Assembly (NCBI RefSeq): GCF_000227115.2
Contig: NC_016488.1
Coordinates: forward strand, 124,001 to 188,000
Reading direction: 5' to 3'
DNA from: Naumovozyma dairenensis CBS 421
Lineage: Eukaryota; Ascomycota; Saccharomycetes; Saccharomycetales; Saccharomycetaceae
Length of the DNA stretch: 64,000 nt
The translations under genes and the position numbers were made by a program. Below, piece after piece: positions 10,706-21,015 of this stretch. Position 1 is the stretch's first letter, and each line of letters starts with the position of its first letter. The notes under the pieces are model-generated. The model searched no databases. It was given only the letters and a program-made list of their open reading frames with translations, and was not told the origin of the DNA.

Positions 10706-12046
10706 TCATACACTAATTTCGATAATCAATTTCTCTCTTGTTTGTTTAAAATTAGATATCACCCTTTGGTAAGTTTCTTCTTCACTCAAAGAAACAATAT
10801 ACCAACCATCAATCTTAGCAGTTAAGCGACAGAAATTACCAAAACTATCAGCTGGAGAATTTTCTAAAAGAAACCTTTTCTCCTCACTCAACTTATGTTT
10901 AATCCTTTCAATAATTAGCCTTTTCAAGTTATCCAATTTCAAAATATCATCTTCTTTACACTTAATAACATAATAATCTCCATGGAATAAAGTTTTCAAC
11001 TTGATTGTATTTATTTGTTCTTTAATCTCTTCCAAATCCTTCTCAATTTCATTTAAATCATTATCAAGTAGCCAATTATTGAAAATGGTAATAAATACCA
11101 AAAGTGCTTCCTTTTCCAAACATGACTCAGTCATGAAAATGGAAAGAGTTTGTAAATATTCATTCATTTGCAATTGTCGTATAATTAACATTTGTTTTGA
11201 AGCCCAACATGATTTCTTCATATCTATAGGCAATGGTAAGTTATGAAACTTATTCAACTCATCAGCACCTCCATCTTGAGAACAAACCGATAGTAACTTT
11301 AAATGTAATTGATAAAAATCTTGATAATACTTCTCAATAGTCTTTTCTTTACCATGTAAATCAGTATATTTAATCTCATATTTTATCCTTTTATCTTTGC
11401 TTTCCTCATATTTGATTGAAATGATTTCACAGGATTCAATTATTTGGTTTCGCCTTCTAATCTTGGGATCAATATGGCGCATCTTTTCATACTGAGTCAT
11501 ATTGGTATCAATCGATGACGATGATGCACCTCTTTGTAAAGATGCAGCGGAGAAAACACTTGATCCAATTGTTGAAGGCGATGTGGGAGGTGTGAAATTA
11601 GAAATACTGTATGGTTTCTTTGTTATATCGTTATTCGTATTCTCTAAAGTTTTCAAAGTGTAATTCAATTGAGAATTTTCTTCTAAATAATCAAATGATA
11701 TGGTAAATGTTCCAACGTCTTTAACTAATTTAACGTGACATTCATTTCTATTTGAGTCATGAGAAATCAGTTGAACTAATGTTCCTTGGGGAATAAACTG
11801 TATTGTATTTGTATTTTTATTTTCAAGTTCAATATTGGAAATAATATTATAAAATAGTAATGAATTCTTTGGTGAGTTCATTAAACTATTTAATGAAGAA
11901 TATGTATTATGCTTTTCTTTCTCGCTGAATATTGGTGATGAGATTGATAGACTTCTTTGTACATTTTGTGTCTTACTTCTATGAACATCTTGCCCCTTAA
12001 TCCCAAATGAGGAATAAGAATTAAAATGATGCAAAATAGAGACCAT
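10706..12046 (-). CDS. Diverged Bem1-like scaffold (PX and PB1 domains)
   Basis: 446 residues. A PX domain spans about 205-325 and includes KYYQDFYQLHLKLL, matching the Bem1 PX segment RYYQDFYDLQVQLL that I recall. A PB1-like domain (about 347-446) ends the protein with KLIIEISV, where Bem1 ends KLKISVHDI. Residues about 85-125 resemble a worn second SH3 domain; the first SH3 of Bem1 is missing. Bem1 scaffolds Cdc24, Cla4 and Cdc42 at sites of polarised growth. The gene does not sit at the S. cerevisiae BEM1 locus (YBR200W), and is shorter and more diverged, so I read it as a BEM1 paralogue. Whether canonical BEM1 exists elsewhere is not visible. Confidence 0.75.
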   Translation of the reverse strand: MVSILHHFNSYSSFGIKGQDVHRSKTQNVQRSLSISSPIFSEKEKHNTYSSLNSLMNSPKNSLLFYNIISNIELENKNTNTIQFIPQGTLVQLISHDSNRNECHVKLVKDVGTFTISFDYLEENSQLNYTLKTLENTNNDITKKPYSISNFTPPTSPSTIGSSVFSAASLQRGASSSSIDTNMTQYEKMRHIDPKIRRRNQIIESCEIISIKYEESKDKRIKYEIKYTDLHGKEKTIEKYYQDFYQLHLKLLSVCSQDGGADELNKFHNLPLPIDMKKSCWASKQMLIIRQLQMNEYLQTLSIFMTESCLEKEALLVFITIFNNWLLDNDLNEIEKDLEEIKEQINTIKLKTLFHGDYYVIKCKEDDILKLDNLKRLIIERIKHKLSEEKRFLLENSPADSFGNFCRLTAKIDGWYIVSLSEEETYQRVISNFKQTREKLIIEISV

Positions 12047-12084
12047 CTTGTATTCTATTTTAGGTTTTTAGTTACCGCAGTAAT

Positions 12085-12339
12085 CTAATAAGATTGAATA
12101 GACAGTGAAAGAAAAGAGAATTGTGAAAGGCAAGGTCCTTGAATTGTGAATTTACCAAGTATATATAAAACAATACCAATGACGAAGAAAAGGAGGGAAA
12201 AAACCCAACATTGTTTGATAGCAAGTCCCAACTTTAAATACCATACCAACCTTTGTTCGATTTGGTTTTTATGTTGATCAAAGTAAACAATCATTTTGTT
12301 TCTGTTCACGCCCAAAAAGCAAGACAACGTTTCTGCCAT
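12085..12339 (-). CDS. Small putative membrane protein
   Basis: 84 residues from the first ATG (12339); the frame extends upstream to 12444 only via a TTG. A single strong hydrophobic span lies at about residues 45-60 (VFSLLFFVIGIVLYILGKF), preceded by an amphipathic basic stretch (VYFDQHKNQIEQRLVWYLKL). It ends only 38 bases before the BEM1-like ATG on the same strand, very tight for two yeast genes, so it may be a chance ORF in that gene's promoter or an upstream exon. No intron signals joining the two are convincing. Family not recognised. Confidence 0.35.
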   Translation of the reverse strand: MAETLSCFLGVNRNKMIVYFDQHKNQIEQRLVWYLKLGLAIKQCWVFSLLFFVIGIVLYILGKFTIQGPCLSQFSFLSLSIQSY

Positions 12340-15300
12340 CTTCAAATAGTTGTTTCCCAAAGTGCCTACTGTACGGATATTTCTTAGGTAAGCGTAGGCA
12401 ATAATTGTGGACGGTATTCCCTTTTGGGAAATTAGGTTTCCCAAGCGCGTTCCCTTTTTCTGAGGGAAGAGAATTGACTAGGGACTTTTGTACGCCAATT
12501 GTTTCGTTCCTGGAAAACTGGCGCAGTTATTTTTCTCGAGCACCTTCGGACCAAAAAGCACATCACTCCACACAAAACACGAAGGAAACCAACAAATACC
12601 CGTACCTAAGAACCAACAAATATCTCTCTCGAGAAAGGAAAGACTTGCGGAGCTCTCCACGGGGTTTTCTGGTTTTCGTCCATTACCTCAATGAATTTCT
12701 GTGGCCTTTATGCATAAATATAGGTACTAACGTACCTACGTATTAACGTACATAGTCATGACCAATTAATAGCAATGTTTGTTTATCTTACCTAATCGGG
12801 CAGTTCAATTCTTACCAAAAGTATATCTATCAGAATAGATCAAATTCATAGAAACAATGAACGTGCCGTTCTCGAAAATCAATATAAAAAAATGATTTTA
12901 TTTACTTCTTACCTGAAGTAAATGTTTGGGTTACGTAGAAAGGTATATAAGCCAAATAATGTAATCTGTTTACCTTTTTTTGAACTTACCTCAAAGGCGG
13001 ACCTACATTTCTAGCATAACTGTACAGACAACAAGACTTCGGTGAAACGGCAGGAACTCACTGAAGGTTTGTAAATACTGCGATGTCTTAAATATGGGAC
13101 GAAGAAAAGAGAATTTTATATAAGTATAAGGCATATATATAAAGAAAATTCAACTTTGCATTTTATTATGAAACCAATTACAACGACTAGGAACAGCTTT
13201 ACCTTTAAATAAACGAAGTTACTTTCTAACTTCGATTTCTTACTAAATATATAGGTTACATACTAATTATTTCATTTCGAAAGTAAGTTTAACTTATATT
13301 AATCACCTTCCTAGAGTTATAGGGATATTGTGCTTATCATTATACTAGTAAGATTATATTATTTGAAAGTATACTGTAATAGATATTTCAATCCAAGGGA
13401 TTTCAGATGGTATTGCCTAAGTTGAAAATTAAATAAACTGATGGCATTATGGCGGCTTGTTTACTATTAGTGATTAATTCCAAACCCGTTTTCGACTAGT
13501 AAATACGTGAGTTCGATTTTTCTTCATTGTTGCCTCCATTCCTTCAGACACAGGCGGTTATTTGAATGTAGTAACAAGTTCAGCTCTAGCAAAAAACTAT
13601 GATATTTTATCCCATGTAAGTCTTGTTTCATCGTAATTGTCCGAAACTGATTTACGCCGGAAATGAAGTATTTTCAAAGGGAACAAACAATTGGCAAGAA
13701 TTCAAAGTCCGAAAATAAAATTAAAAGCAATTGGATAATGTTATACTTAATAGGTAATAAATATTACCTGCTATCCACTTTTATCCTCCGATATGATCTA
13801 CATTTTCATTCTAGGAACATTTTTTTTGATCCAAACTATATATGAAGCGAAAATACTGTCTTTATACGTGTCCTTAAGTAGGTAAATAACTCAATCCGTA
13901 ATTATACTTAACGTATCACGTAGGTAGATATACTTCTATCCCTACGTAGATTACGCTAAATTCGTAATAAATGTATTCAAGAACATGGTAGCCCCAAGAA
14001 AAAAAGGGAGCGTCTGGGGGATTGAAGACTTGAAGGCCATTCAAAATTAATTATAGTTCCGGGGAATCAACAGAATCGTAAGAACTGGGTTGTACTCATT
14101 GAACCTACGTACAGACTACTACGGCGATATTTTCCCACGAAAATAATGGTATTACCAGGAAATGTGTAAATAAGTTACGATATCCGAACTGCATAATGAC
14201 GCATTATAATGCCGATAAACTAAATCCAAAAAAGTAGAAACAAATTGAAAGTATTTTGGTTTAAACATTCATCACACTGATTATATTTGGTAAAGAGCTC
14301 AATCGGTTTTAGCGATTGGCACCAGAGAGAGGTGTAAAAACCATTAACCCAAGAAATACAAGAATTCAAAGTATTGATTTGTTGATTATTTCTGACGATC
14401 TTTAGGTTTAAAGAGAGTACCAATGAAGTCAATTAGCTATTAAAATCAATATTAGAAAAAAATATCGAACTCTATCGCTGTGAAAGCACATTATAAAAAT
14501 AAGCAATCAGTTTATTGGAGCTTAAGCTTAGGATCGCTAACCATAAGACAATCCTTCCCACGTAGGAAAATGTATCGGTCTTAGTATTAATGATGTATGA
14601 TATAGTAGGGTATTTATAAAGAGAGAGTATCTGCCATTCAGTTATTAGTGATTCAAGCATTAAAAATATGTGATATTCCCACCACTTTTCTTCTCAGTTT
14701 ATTTAGTTGGATTTCACTTAATTTGTGAACCTTGATACCATTTTTTCTGTAAAGTCTTCATCAATCATCCACTTATTTGTCACATTCATACAACTGGGTA
14801 CTATACCCATATAGAAGCGAAAACCGTTGACGCTACTTACATTACAAATGCTTAAACATCACTTTCAGTACATCAGTCACACACATTAACGACTTTGTAC
14901 GAATGAATGATATTGAAAGAAAAAATACCTTATTTTTTGAGAGATGTATTATCCCTGTAGGTCAACACCTGATACGAATTATTTGAAACACAATTCTCGG
15001 GTATGGCCTACAGTTTTATACGCTGTTTTAAGCGGGGACTTCACACTAATGTCTTTGTTTTTCGTTGGTACCTAAGAATATATGAGCTTAAAAAGCGTTC
15101 TAAGAGCTGAAGAATAGATGCAGTCTTCCTCCTCTTCTGTTATCCACAATATTGGTTAACATTATTTGACAGGGTCTGTGTATCTATAGAACCTACCTAC
15201 TTTTACCGGTATTACTATTAATACAGACATGAAGTTCCTGATATAACTTAAGTAGGATCGTAGCCAGACTCTGTATTTTGCAAATACCATCGGAGAAAAA

Positions 15301-15553
15301 TATATATTAGATATCTATATTAAGATCCTTTCATTATCGTGATTCTCTTCTATGATAAAAACAAATGCATCCTCCTTTGGTAGACACGTTTAGAAGCACC
15401 ACGAACAAGGTGGAATCAAATTTATCGGTAACTAATTTACATAATGTAATCTAACGTAACGTACGACATAAATTGATTTATTAATTGTTAGATATGAATT
15501 ATGAAATATAGCATATAAAAAAGAATGTGATTTTATATTATTCTTAAATACAT
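12340..15553. other. 3.2-kb gene-free region
   Basis: No frame longer than about 70 codons with a good start. It contains short palindromic stretches with repeated TACGTA/CCTACG words (about 12720-12750 and 13917-13950). S. cerevisiae has IME1, with an unusually long promoter, next to RPL43B; no IME1-like frame is visible here. No RNA gene was recognised. Confidence 0.6.
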
Positions 15554-16219
15554 TTAAGCTTCAACCATATCTCTCAATCTTCTGATAGTAGATCTGACAG
15601 TGGCGGCAGCAGCAGTGGAGACAGTGTAAGCACCACCAGCGACAGTCTTCTTACAAGAACCACAGGTCCAGATACCAGCAGCACCTCTCTTGACGGCCTT
15701 CTTACCACAGAAAGAACAATCGTATCTAGCGTGTTGTTGAACTTCCAACTTCTTGACTTGTCTTCTCAAAGAGGAACCGTAACGGACACCATACTTACCA
15801 GTGATACCAACTTTCTTAGTTCTTTTAGCCCTGTCGAAAAAGTAGATTATTAATAAACATTAATAATAGTACAAATGTTAGTAAGTTGTTGCGATGGCAA
15901 TAAAATCAAGCATAGAAGTAAGAAAAACGTGGACTTGTATTGAGTAGTTTAATTCTTTCATATTGGAGTTTATGAGATATAATAAAGACATCAATACGAG
16001 TGGTACCCTATTACAACGTCCATATAAATTATCCTGAATCAAAAACTAGAGGTTCCTTGCAGTTTCGGTTTTATTCAAATGTAATCGTTTAATCTTTGTA
16101 GCCTTATCTTGAACCTATTCTTGATTTTTTATTCTAATTAATTAATACTACTGCTCATTATCCTTCCCTGTATTTCTCTTCTATGTTTTTATTTGTTTCA
16201 ATCATGGTAATGCATACAT
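15554..16219 (-). CDS. RPL43: Ribosomal protein eL43 (L37a family), two exons
   Basis: 60S subunit zinc-ribbon protein. Coding sequence complement(join(15554..15830, 16218..16219)), 92 residues. Exon 1 is just AT and exon 2 begins with the G of the start codon followed by [20 protein letters not shown]; exon 2 is 277 nt, as I recall for the S. cerevisiae genes. The zinc ribbon CSFCGKKA...CGSCKK has all four Cys. Adjacent to BUD4, like RPL43B, and in the THP3/MCM16 block, like RPL43A, so no A/B letter is given. Tandem Rap1 sites lie upstream. Confidence 0.93.
15831..16217 (-). other. Spliceosomal intron of RPL43
   Basis: 387 nt. The 3' site CGACAG is fixed by the protein and an exact TACTAAC branch point lies at the complement of 15877-15883. 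The best 5' site is AT|GTATGC at the complement of 16212-16217, a less common variant of GTATGT; it is chosen because it recreates ATG with an A-rich leader and no better candidate is seen. Confidence 0.75.
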
Positions 16220-16470
16220 TTTTGTCACTTGTTTTCCTAGAGGATTGTTGCTATTATTTTTGGTTAGTATTACTTGAAATCAAAGCTTGAAAAAAGAGGT
16301 ACATTGTTTTATTTGATGCTGACTTCCGTAATCTTTGATACTTGGGAAATCAGTGAATGAGTTAGCTCAGCTCAGCTCAGCTCAACGGGCGAGCTCACAT
16401 TGATTGAAGTTGTTTTGAAAATTTCGTGTGCAATATTTTCTAAATTTTTCGTCCCATTGGTATTACCTAA
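16220..16470. other. RPL43 proximal promoter with GCTCA repeat
   Basis: 251 bases between the RPL43 start and the Rap1 sites, including a short tandem repeat of AGCTC at about 16362-16384. No gene. Confidence 0.5.
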
Positions 16471-16525
16471 ATTGTATGGTGTTAGGATTCAAATAATATA
16501 TAGTTTGGACAAAATGTACGGGTGT
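16471..16525 (-). promoter_or_regulatory. Tandem Rap1 sites of RPL43
   Basis: The complement of 16513-16525 reads ACACCCGTACATT, close to the Rap1 consensus ACACCCRYACAYM; the complement of 16471-16483 reads AACACCATACAAT, a weaker copy. Both lie about 250-305 bases upstream of the start, in the same orientation, the usual arrangement of yeast ribosomal protein promoters. Confidence 0.75.
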
Positions 16526-16812
16526 TATTAAATAGACAGTCTTAATAGGTGGAGTAAACCTCAGTATCCCTAAATTGAAGACACGAATTATACGAAAATT
16601 GAGGTTACTAACATATATTAAGCACTTTGATCTTTCAAAGGGACTAACTATAAACTGTTAAATCAGATTTTTCCCTTATTTCATTGTATCCTTTGCAGAG
16701 TCAAATTTAAAGAACATCGATGCTGTCCTTTCTACAAGAATGGGCGTCATTTTGAGTTCTCACTATAGTTATTGCTTAGATTATCCAATAGGATATTAAT
16801 TTTTTTTAATAC

Positions 16813-19800
16813 TTAAGTACTTACTAATTGAGATGCGTATTTTTTTATCCATGGTTGATGACTGGCGTTTAAACTAACAACTCGAGATAATGTATTAAAC
16901 CAATCTCCTTTGCCAGCGTCAGAATCTTCACTTACTAGTGTTAATTTTTCATCATTCTCGAAAATTAATTGAATAGAGGTTCCTAATGAAAATGAATCCG
17001 CAGTGCTAGTAAAGACTTCCCCATCTTTTCCGATTCGATCAGTGCCTACTACTTCCTTTACCTTTAACATATTTATCCGTATTCTTGGTTTTCCAGAAAT
17101 TTCATGATAACCGACAAGTTCTGTACCATGCAATTTAAACAATCTTTTCTGTAAAGCTGCCCCTTCTATGTCCCCTCCTTCTTGTAACATATATCCCTCT
17201 TTTTGAATATTTTGTTTTTCGTTATATCTTTTAATGATCTTTTGTGCATCTAATAATGAGGATGGGAAAGTTTCCTCATTCAGTGACCTTTCAAGGTAAC
17301 ATAGTGACATTTCTAAATGCCCCACCTTCATAAAAGAATGGGAGCCATTCTTTTCATAATTCCATTTGTTAACCATATCATGGACTTTTATTACCTTTGA
17401 AAACTTACATTGGTCCAAAATTTTAGTTTCCAAAACTAACTCACAAGTGGCAAATGATCCATTTTTCCCAAATATCTTATCCCAATCATCTACTGGTGGA
17501 GCCTTTTCAATATATCTTTTTTTATATATGTATTTCTTTTTACCAAATAAGAATTTCTTGCCAACAGGTATCTTTTCAGTAACTCCAACCAATTCATTCT
17601 TAGGTTTTTCATACTGACATCTCAATAAAATTTCTAATTTAGGAGATGGCTCGTCTTGATTTTCCATTAAGATTCTAAATTCTTTTCTTATTCTAATGTT
17701 TCCATCATTTGGTAACTGAGTCCATGGTGTTCTCGTCTTTTCCCCATTGGCATTGAATTCTAAGGAGTACTTTGCATTATGACGTTTTATACCATGTAGT
17801 GCCAAATTAGAGATTTTGTTCAAGGTAACATACAGATAACCCAAATCTTTCAATGGTACTGGAGGAGTCATTGGTTCCACATTTTCAACGTTCTTAACTT
17901 CAGTTCCTCCATCTTGTTCTGGCTCGACCTTCAATTCGGGCAAACCAGATTGTCCTTCATTCATGTTTTCTGATGGCACATCTACACCTTTTAATGGTTC
18001 ATCCTCATCTTGAGATTTAATATAGTTACTTTGAACAACTTTGAATGGACTTGAAACATGCGATCTTGTGACTTCTTTGGGGGGAGGAGTTAGTATTATG
18101 TCTTCATCATTTTCATGGAAACTATCAAAGAGCTTAACAGATTCTTTCCTTGTCGGTGTCTTCGGCACAGTATCATTATCAAATATTGTAAATAGTTCTT
18201 GATCTGGTATTGAGTTTGGAACGGAACCAGTTAACCCCAAATAGCCTTCGTCAACACTAGTCTGTTTTAATTCTGATTCTTCTGTAGTATCCATGTTTCC
18301 GAGGCTTGTTAATAATGCATCATCTAAGTCACTTAAGAAAGTTACCACTCCTTGACCCAATTCTTCTTCTAAGAATGATTCCAATTCATGATCCCAGGTA
18401 GTCATTAACGACGTTAATGATTTATCAATCAGATCAGGAGAATTAACTTGTACAGGGCTAGAATTGACGAAGTTGTTGAAAAGACTTTGTTCACTATCTA
18501 TTTTCGCTTCATTTACCTCACCAGCCACATTATTTTTTAATGACGAGTCTTCCTTGTGGAGATTGTAGGCTTTTTTCAATTTAGTGGATACTGATTGTGT
18601 AGAATGAAAAAGCTTCGGTATACTCTTGTTCTCAAAACCTATGCGAGGTGATGTTTCATCTTCGTTTTTAAATTTTGGGGACAAAATTTTGGCCAATGGT
18701 AATGCAAATTCGTTTGGAATAAAAGATGTTGGTCGTTCCTGTGGACGATAAATTGTGCTTTTACTAACTACCCTTGTATTAAATCTTGAAGACATTGATG
18801 TTGCACGACTATTGTTTGTAGATGCTGTGAATTGAGAGTTAACGCTGAATACAGGCGAAAATCCGCCTATATTCTCTTGCGGCAATGATGAATTCAAGAG
18901 TTGTTCTTGATCACGCCATATGGAGAGATAATCGGAGGGTTTCAACGGCTCTTTTGGTTCCGTTGACACTGTTGAAACATCGTTACTGATATCCATGCTA
19001 TTATTTAGTAGATCAGAAAATGATAATGTATCAAGATGTGGTAAAGCTGGTAATACTGGTATCTCTGTACCAGTGGCAACAGCTTTCACATCAAGGTTCA
19101 ATGAACCAATCCTACTCGTAGCTGTCTCCAAGTTTCTACTACTACCTTTTTCTTCCAATTCGTTTTCATTAAAAGACTCAGAATTGGAGCTTACTTCATT
19201 ATGAGTGAATTGTTCATCATAATTACTTTTATTATTGGAATCTTCAGGTTTATCTCCACTTATGTCTTTGCTTATATCTCCCTTCATATTGCATTCGTTG
19301 AGCTTTTGAAATTGGTAACGTTTTCTCAACGTAGAACAATGAGAATGAATCGATCCACTATCTTGATAATCTCCGAATTCCTCATCTTGTGAATGGGATG
19401 GTATAATGTCTAGATCATGAAGAGAACTGGAATCCACGGTTGTACTGGTGTTGGTATTTCTACTTTGGTCGTCAATAGTTGCGTTTTCATCACCTTGATA
19501 CCCAGAAGAAGAAGTTTCCAATTCGTTATTATTATCAAGGTTCAATGAAACTAATCTACTTAAAGTAGTATGAGCGTCATTTATTTCTTTTAAATGTTTC
19601 TTCTCTAATTTTTTAATCATGACCAAACCACGAGTACTACATTGTTGATCATTATTTTTCTCATCCTTAAGTGACCATAATGAATTATTGAAATTTTCAG
19701 TGAGAAAATCATTAATTTGGTTCTTTTGGTTCATGTCATCCATGAATGTGATTGATTTTCTTTTCTCATTGAAAGAGGTGTTGGAAACATCAGTAGTGGG

Positions 19801-20052
19801 ATTATTAGAATAAGCTTTAACAATTGAATTTTTTCTTGTGTTATGTTTTACTATCATATCCATGGTATCTTCCCCTATTTCTTGAAGCGGTATTAGGAAA
19901 CTTCCTTGCTTTAAGTTTCGTTTTGACATTTGTTCTTGATTGCTTTTTTCTGGTCGAGCATCCTTTTTTTGGTTTGTTTGGTAAATATTATTTATTGTAT
20001 TTTCCAATTCATTGTCTATTTCCTTAAGGAGATCATCGACACTTGTGTTCAT
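16813..20052 (-). CDS. BUD4: Bud4, anillin-like septin-associated bud-site protein
   Basis: 1079 residues. It starts MNTSVDDLLKEIDNELENTI, closely like the N-terminus of S. cerevisiae Bud4. Residues about 30-700 are disordered, Ser/Asn/Glu-rich, with Pro-directed phosphosite-like motifs. An anillin-type conserved region (about 725-940) is followed by a PH domain (about 951-1064: EGYMLQEGG...WFNTLSRVVSLNASHQPWI). Bud4 marks axial bud sites and binds septins at the bud neck. S. cerevisiae Bud4 is longer (about 1447 residues), the shortening being in the disordered part. It is divergent from JSN1 exactly as YJR092W is from YJR091C. Confidence 0.93.
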   Translation of the reverse strand: MNTSVDDLLKEIDNELENTINNIYQTNQKKDARPEKSNQEQMSKRNLKQGSFLIPLQEIGEDTMDMIVKHNTRKNSIVKAYSNNPTTDVSNTSFNEKRKSITFMDDMNQKNQINDFLTENFNNSLWSLKDEKNNDQQCSTRGLVMIKKLEKKHLKEINDAHTTLSRLVSLNLDNNNELETSSSGYQGDENATIDDQSRNTNTSTTVDSSSLHDLDIIPSHSQDEEFGDYQDSGSIHSHCSTLRKRYQFQKLNECNMKGDISKDISGDKPEDSNNKSNYDEQFTHNEVSSNSESFNENELEEKGSSRNLETATSRIGSLNLDVKAVATGTEIPVLPALPHLDTLSFSDLLNNSMDISNDVSTVSTEPKEPLKPSDYLSIWRDQEQLLNSSLPQENIGGFSPVFSVNSQFTASTNNSRATSMSSRFNTRVVSKSTIYRPQERPTSFIPNEFALPLAKILSPKFKNEDETSPRIGFENKSIPKLFHSTQSVSTKLKKAYNLHKEDSSLKNNVAGEVNEAKIDSEQSLFNNFVNSSPVQVNSPDLIDKSLTSLMTTWDHELESFLEEELGQGVVTFLSDLDDALLTSLGNMDTTEESELKQTSVDEGYLGLTGSVPNSIPDQELFTIFDNDTVPKTPTRKESVKLFDSFHENDEDIILTPPPKEVTRSHVSSPFKVVQSNYIKSQDEDEPLKGVDVPSENMNEGQSGLPELKVEPEQDGGTEVKNVENVEPMTPPVPLKDLGYLYVTLNKISNLALHGIKRHNAKYSLEFNANGEKTRTPWTQLPNDGNIRIRKEFRILMENQDEPSPKLEILLRCQYEKPKNELVGVTEKIPVGKKFLFGKKKYIYKKRYIEKAPPVDDWDKIFGKNGSFATCELVLETKILDQCKFSKVIKVHDMVNKWNYEKNGSHSFMKVGHLEMSLCYLERSLNEETFPSSLLDAQKIIKRYNEKQNIQKEGYMLQEGGDIEGAALQKRLFKLHGTELVGYHEISGKPRIRINMLKVKEVVGTDRIGKDGEVFTSTADSFSLGTSIQLIFENDEKLTLVSEDSDAGKGDWFNTLSRVVSLNASHQPWIKKYASQLVST

Positions 20053-21015
20053 TGTTCTTAAGCTGGCTGATCTTGTATTTTGTGAATGATTGATTTCAAC
20101 AAGAAGTTGGACCTGTTGGTTGGTTCTAAACTTACTCTAACTGAAGGTAAAATGAGATTGAGAATGATTTTTTTCTTTAAGGGTCCAACGAATCCAATCT
20201 TCTCTTTGTCTGAAGAAATTATGTACGTACGTATAATTGTAGTGATGATGTTTTAGATCTTTTTCTTGCACAACTTGACGTACATGACTATTTACATGTT
20301 TCCCCTTTGGGATAATTGTCAAATTCTCGAAGAGCTTAGGGCTTTTGGGAATAAACCAGGGCACGAAATCAATAGGGTTTGGATATTAAGGTTAACCCTA
20401 GGGGTATTTGTTTTATAAGAAAGGGTAACACAAGAATACCCTAAGTTATTTCCAGATTTGTTAGGGTGTGCAAGGAGTGAATCCATACACCACATACACA
20501 GCAGCTTTTCCCCCAGATTTAATTAGTAAAAATTCGCAAAGAATAATACGCAGGTGAACAAAGGGTAGTAAGTAACATTGAATTGTACGTAACCTTAGCA
20601 CAGTAGAAGTGGTAACTTAACCGTTACACAAGTGAAATTACATATATATTTCAGAACTCAACAAATACATGAATCCTGAAAAAGCATATATTCCATTCTT
20701 TCACTTATCTGCACTAAGATACAAGTGTCCAGCATTCTCTTTCAATTAGATAGAACACATCCACCTTATTAAGGCGTCAATCTTTCCCTTATCGTCGCAT
20801 TTACGTTATACGAAAGATCTAAAGAAGAGAAAGTAGGAGGAACTAGTCAATGATAAACCAGATCTAGTTCATAGCAACAACAAAAAATAAAATAAACTAA
20901 CACCATTCAGTAGATAATTAACTGTACCATTTGCATACCTTTCTAAAAAAGACCTTCCTCTCCAATACATCAGCATAATTTCATCGTCATCATTACCATC
21001 ATTATAGGATACAAG
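20053..21015. promoter_or_regulatory. Divergent promoter region BUD4/JSN1
   Basis: 963 bases between divergent genes. An open frame on the minus strand at 20137-20364 begins with GTG and contains no Met, so it is not called. No specific site recognised. Confidence 0.5.

Noticed and set aside
13640..13720. Possible point-centromere CDEIII (TCCGAAA)
   Set aside because: Flanking bases do not fit the CDEIII consensus, and no CDEI or AT-rich CDEII of the right length is adjacent.
20137..20364. 75-codon ORF between BUD4 and JSN1
   Set aside because: Begins with GTG and contains no Met; no splice signals supply a start.
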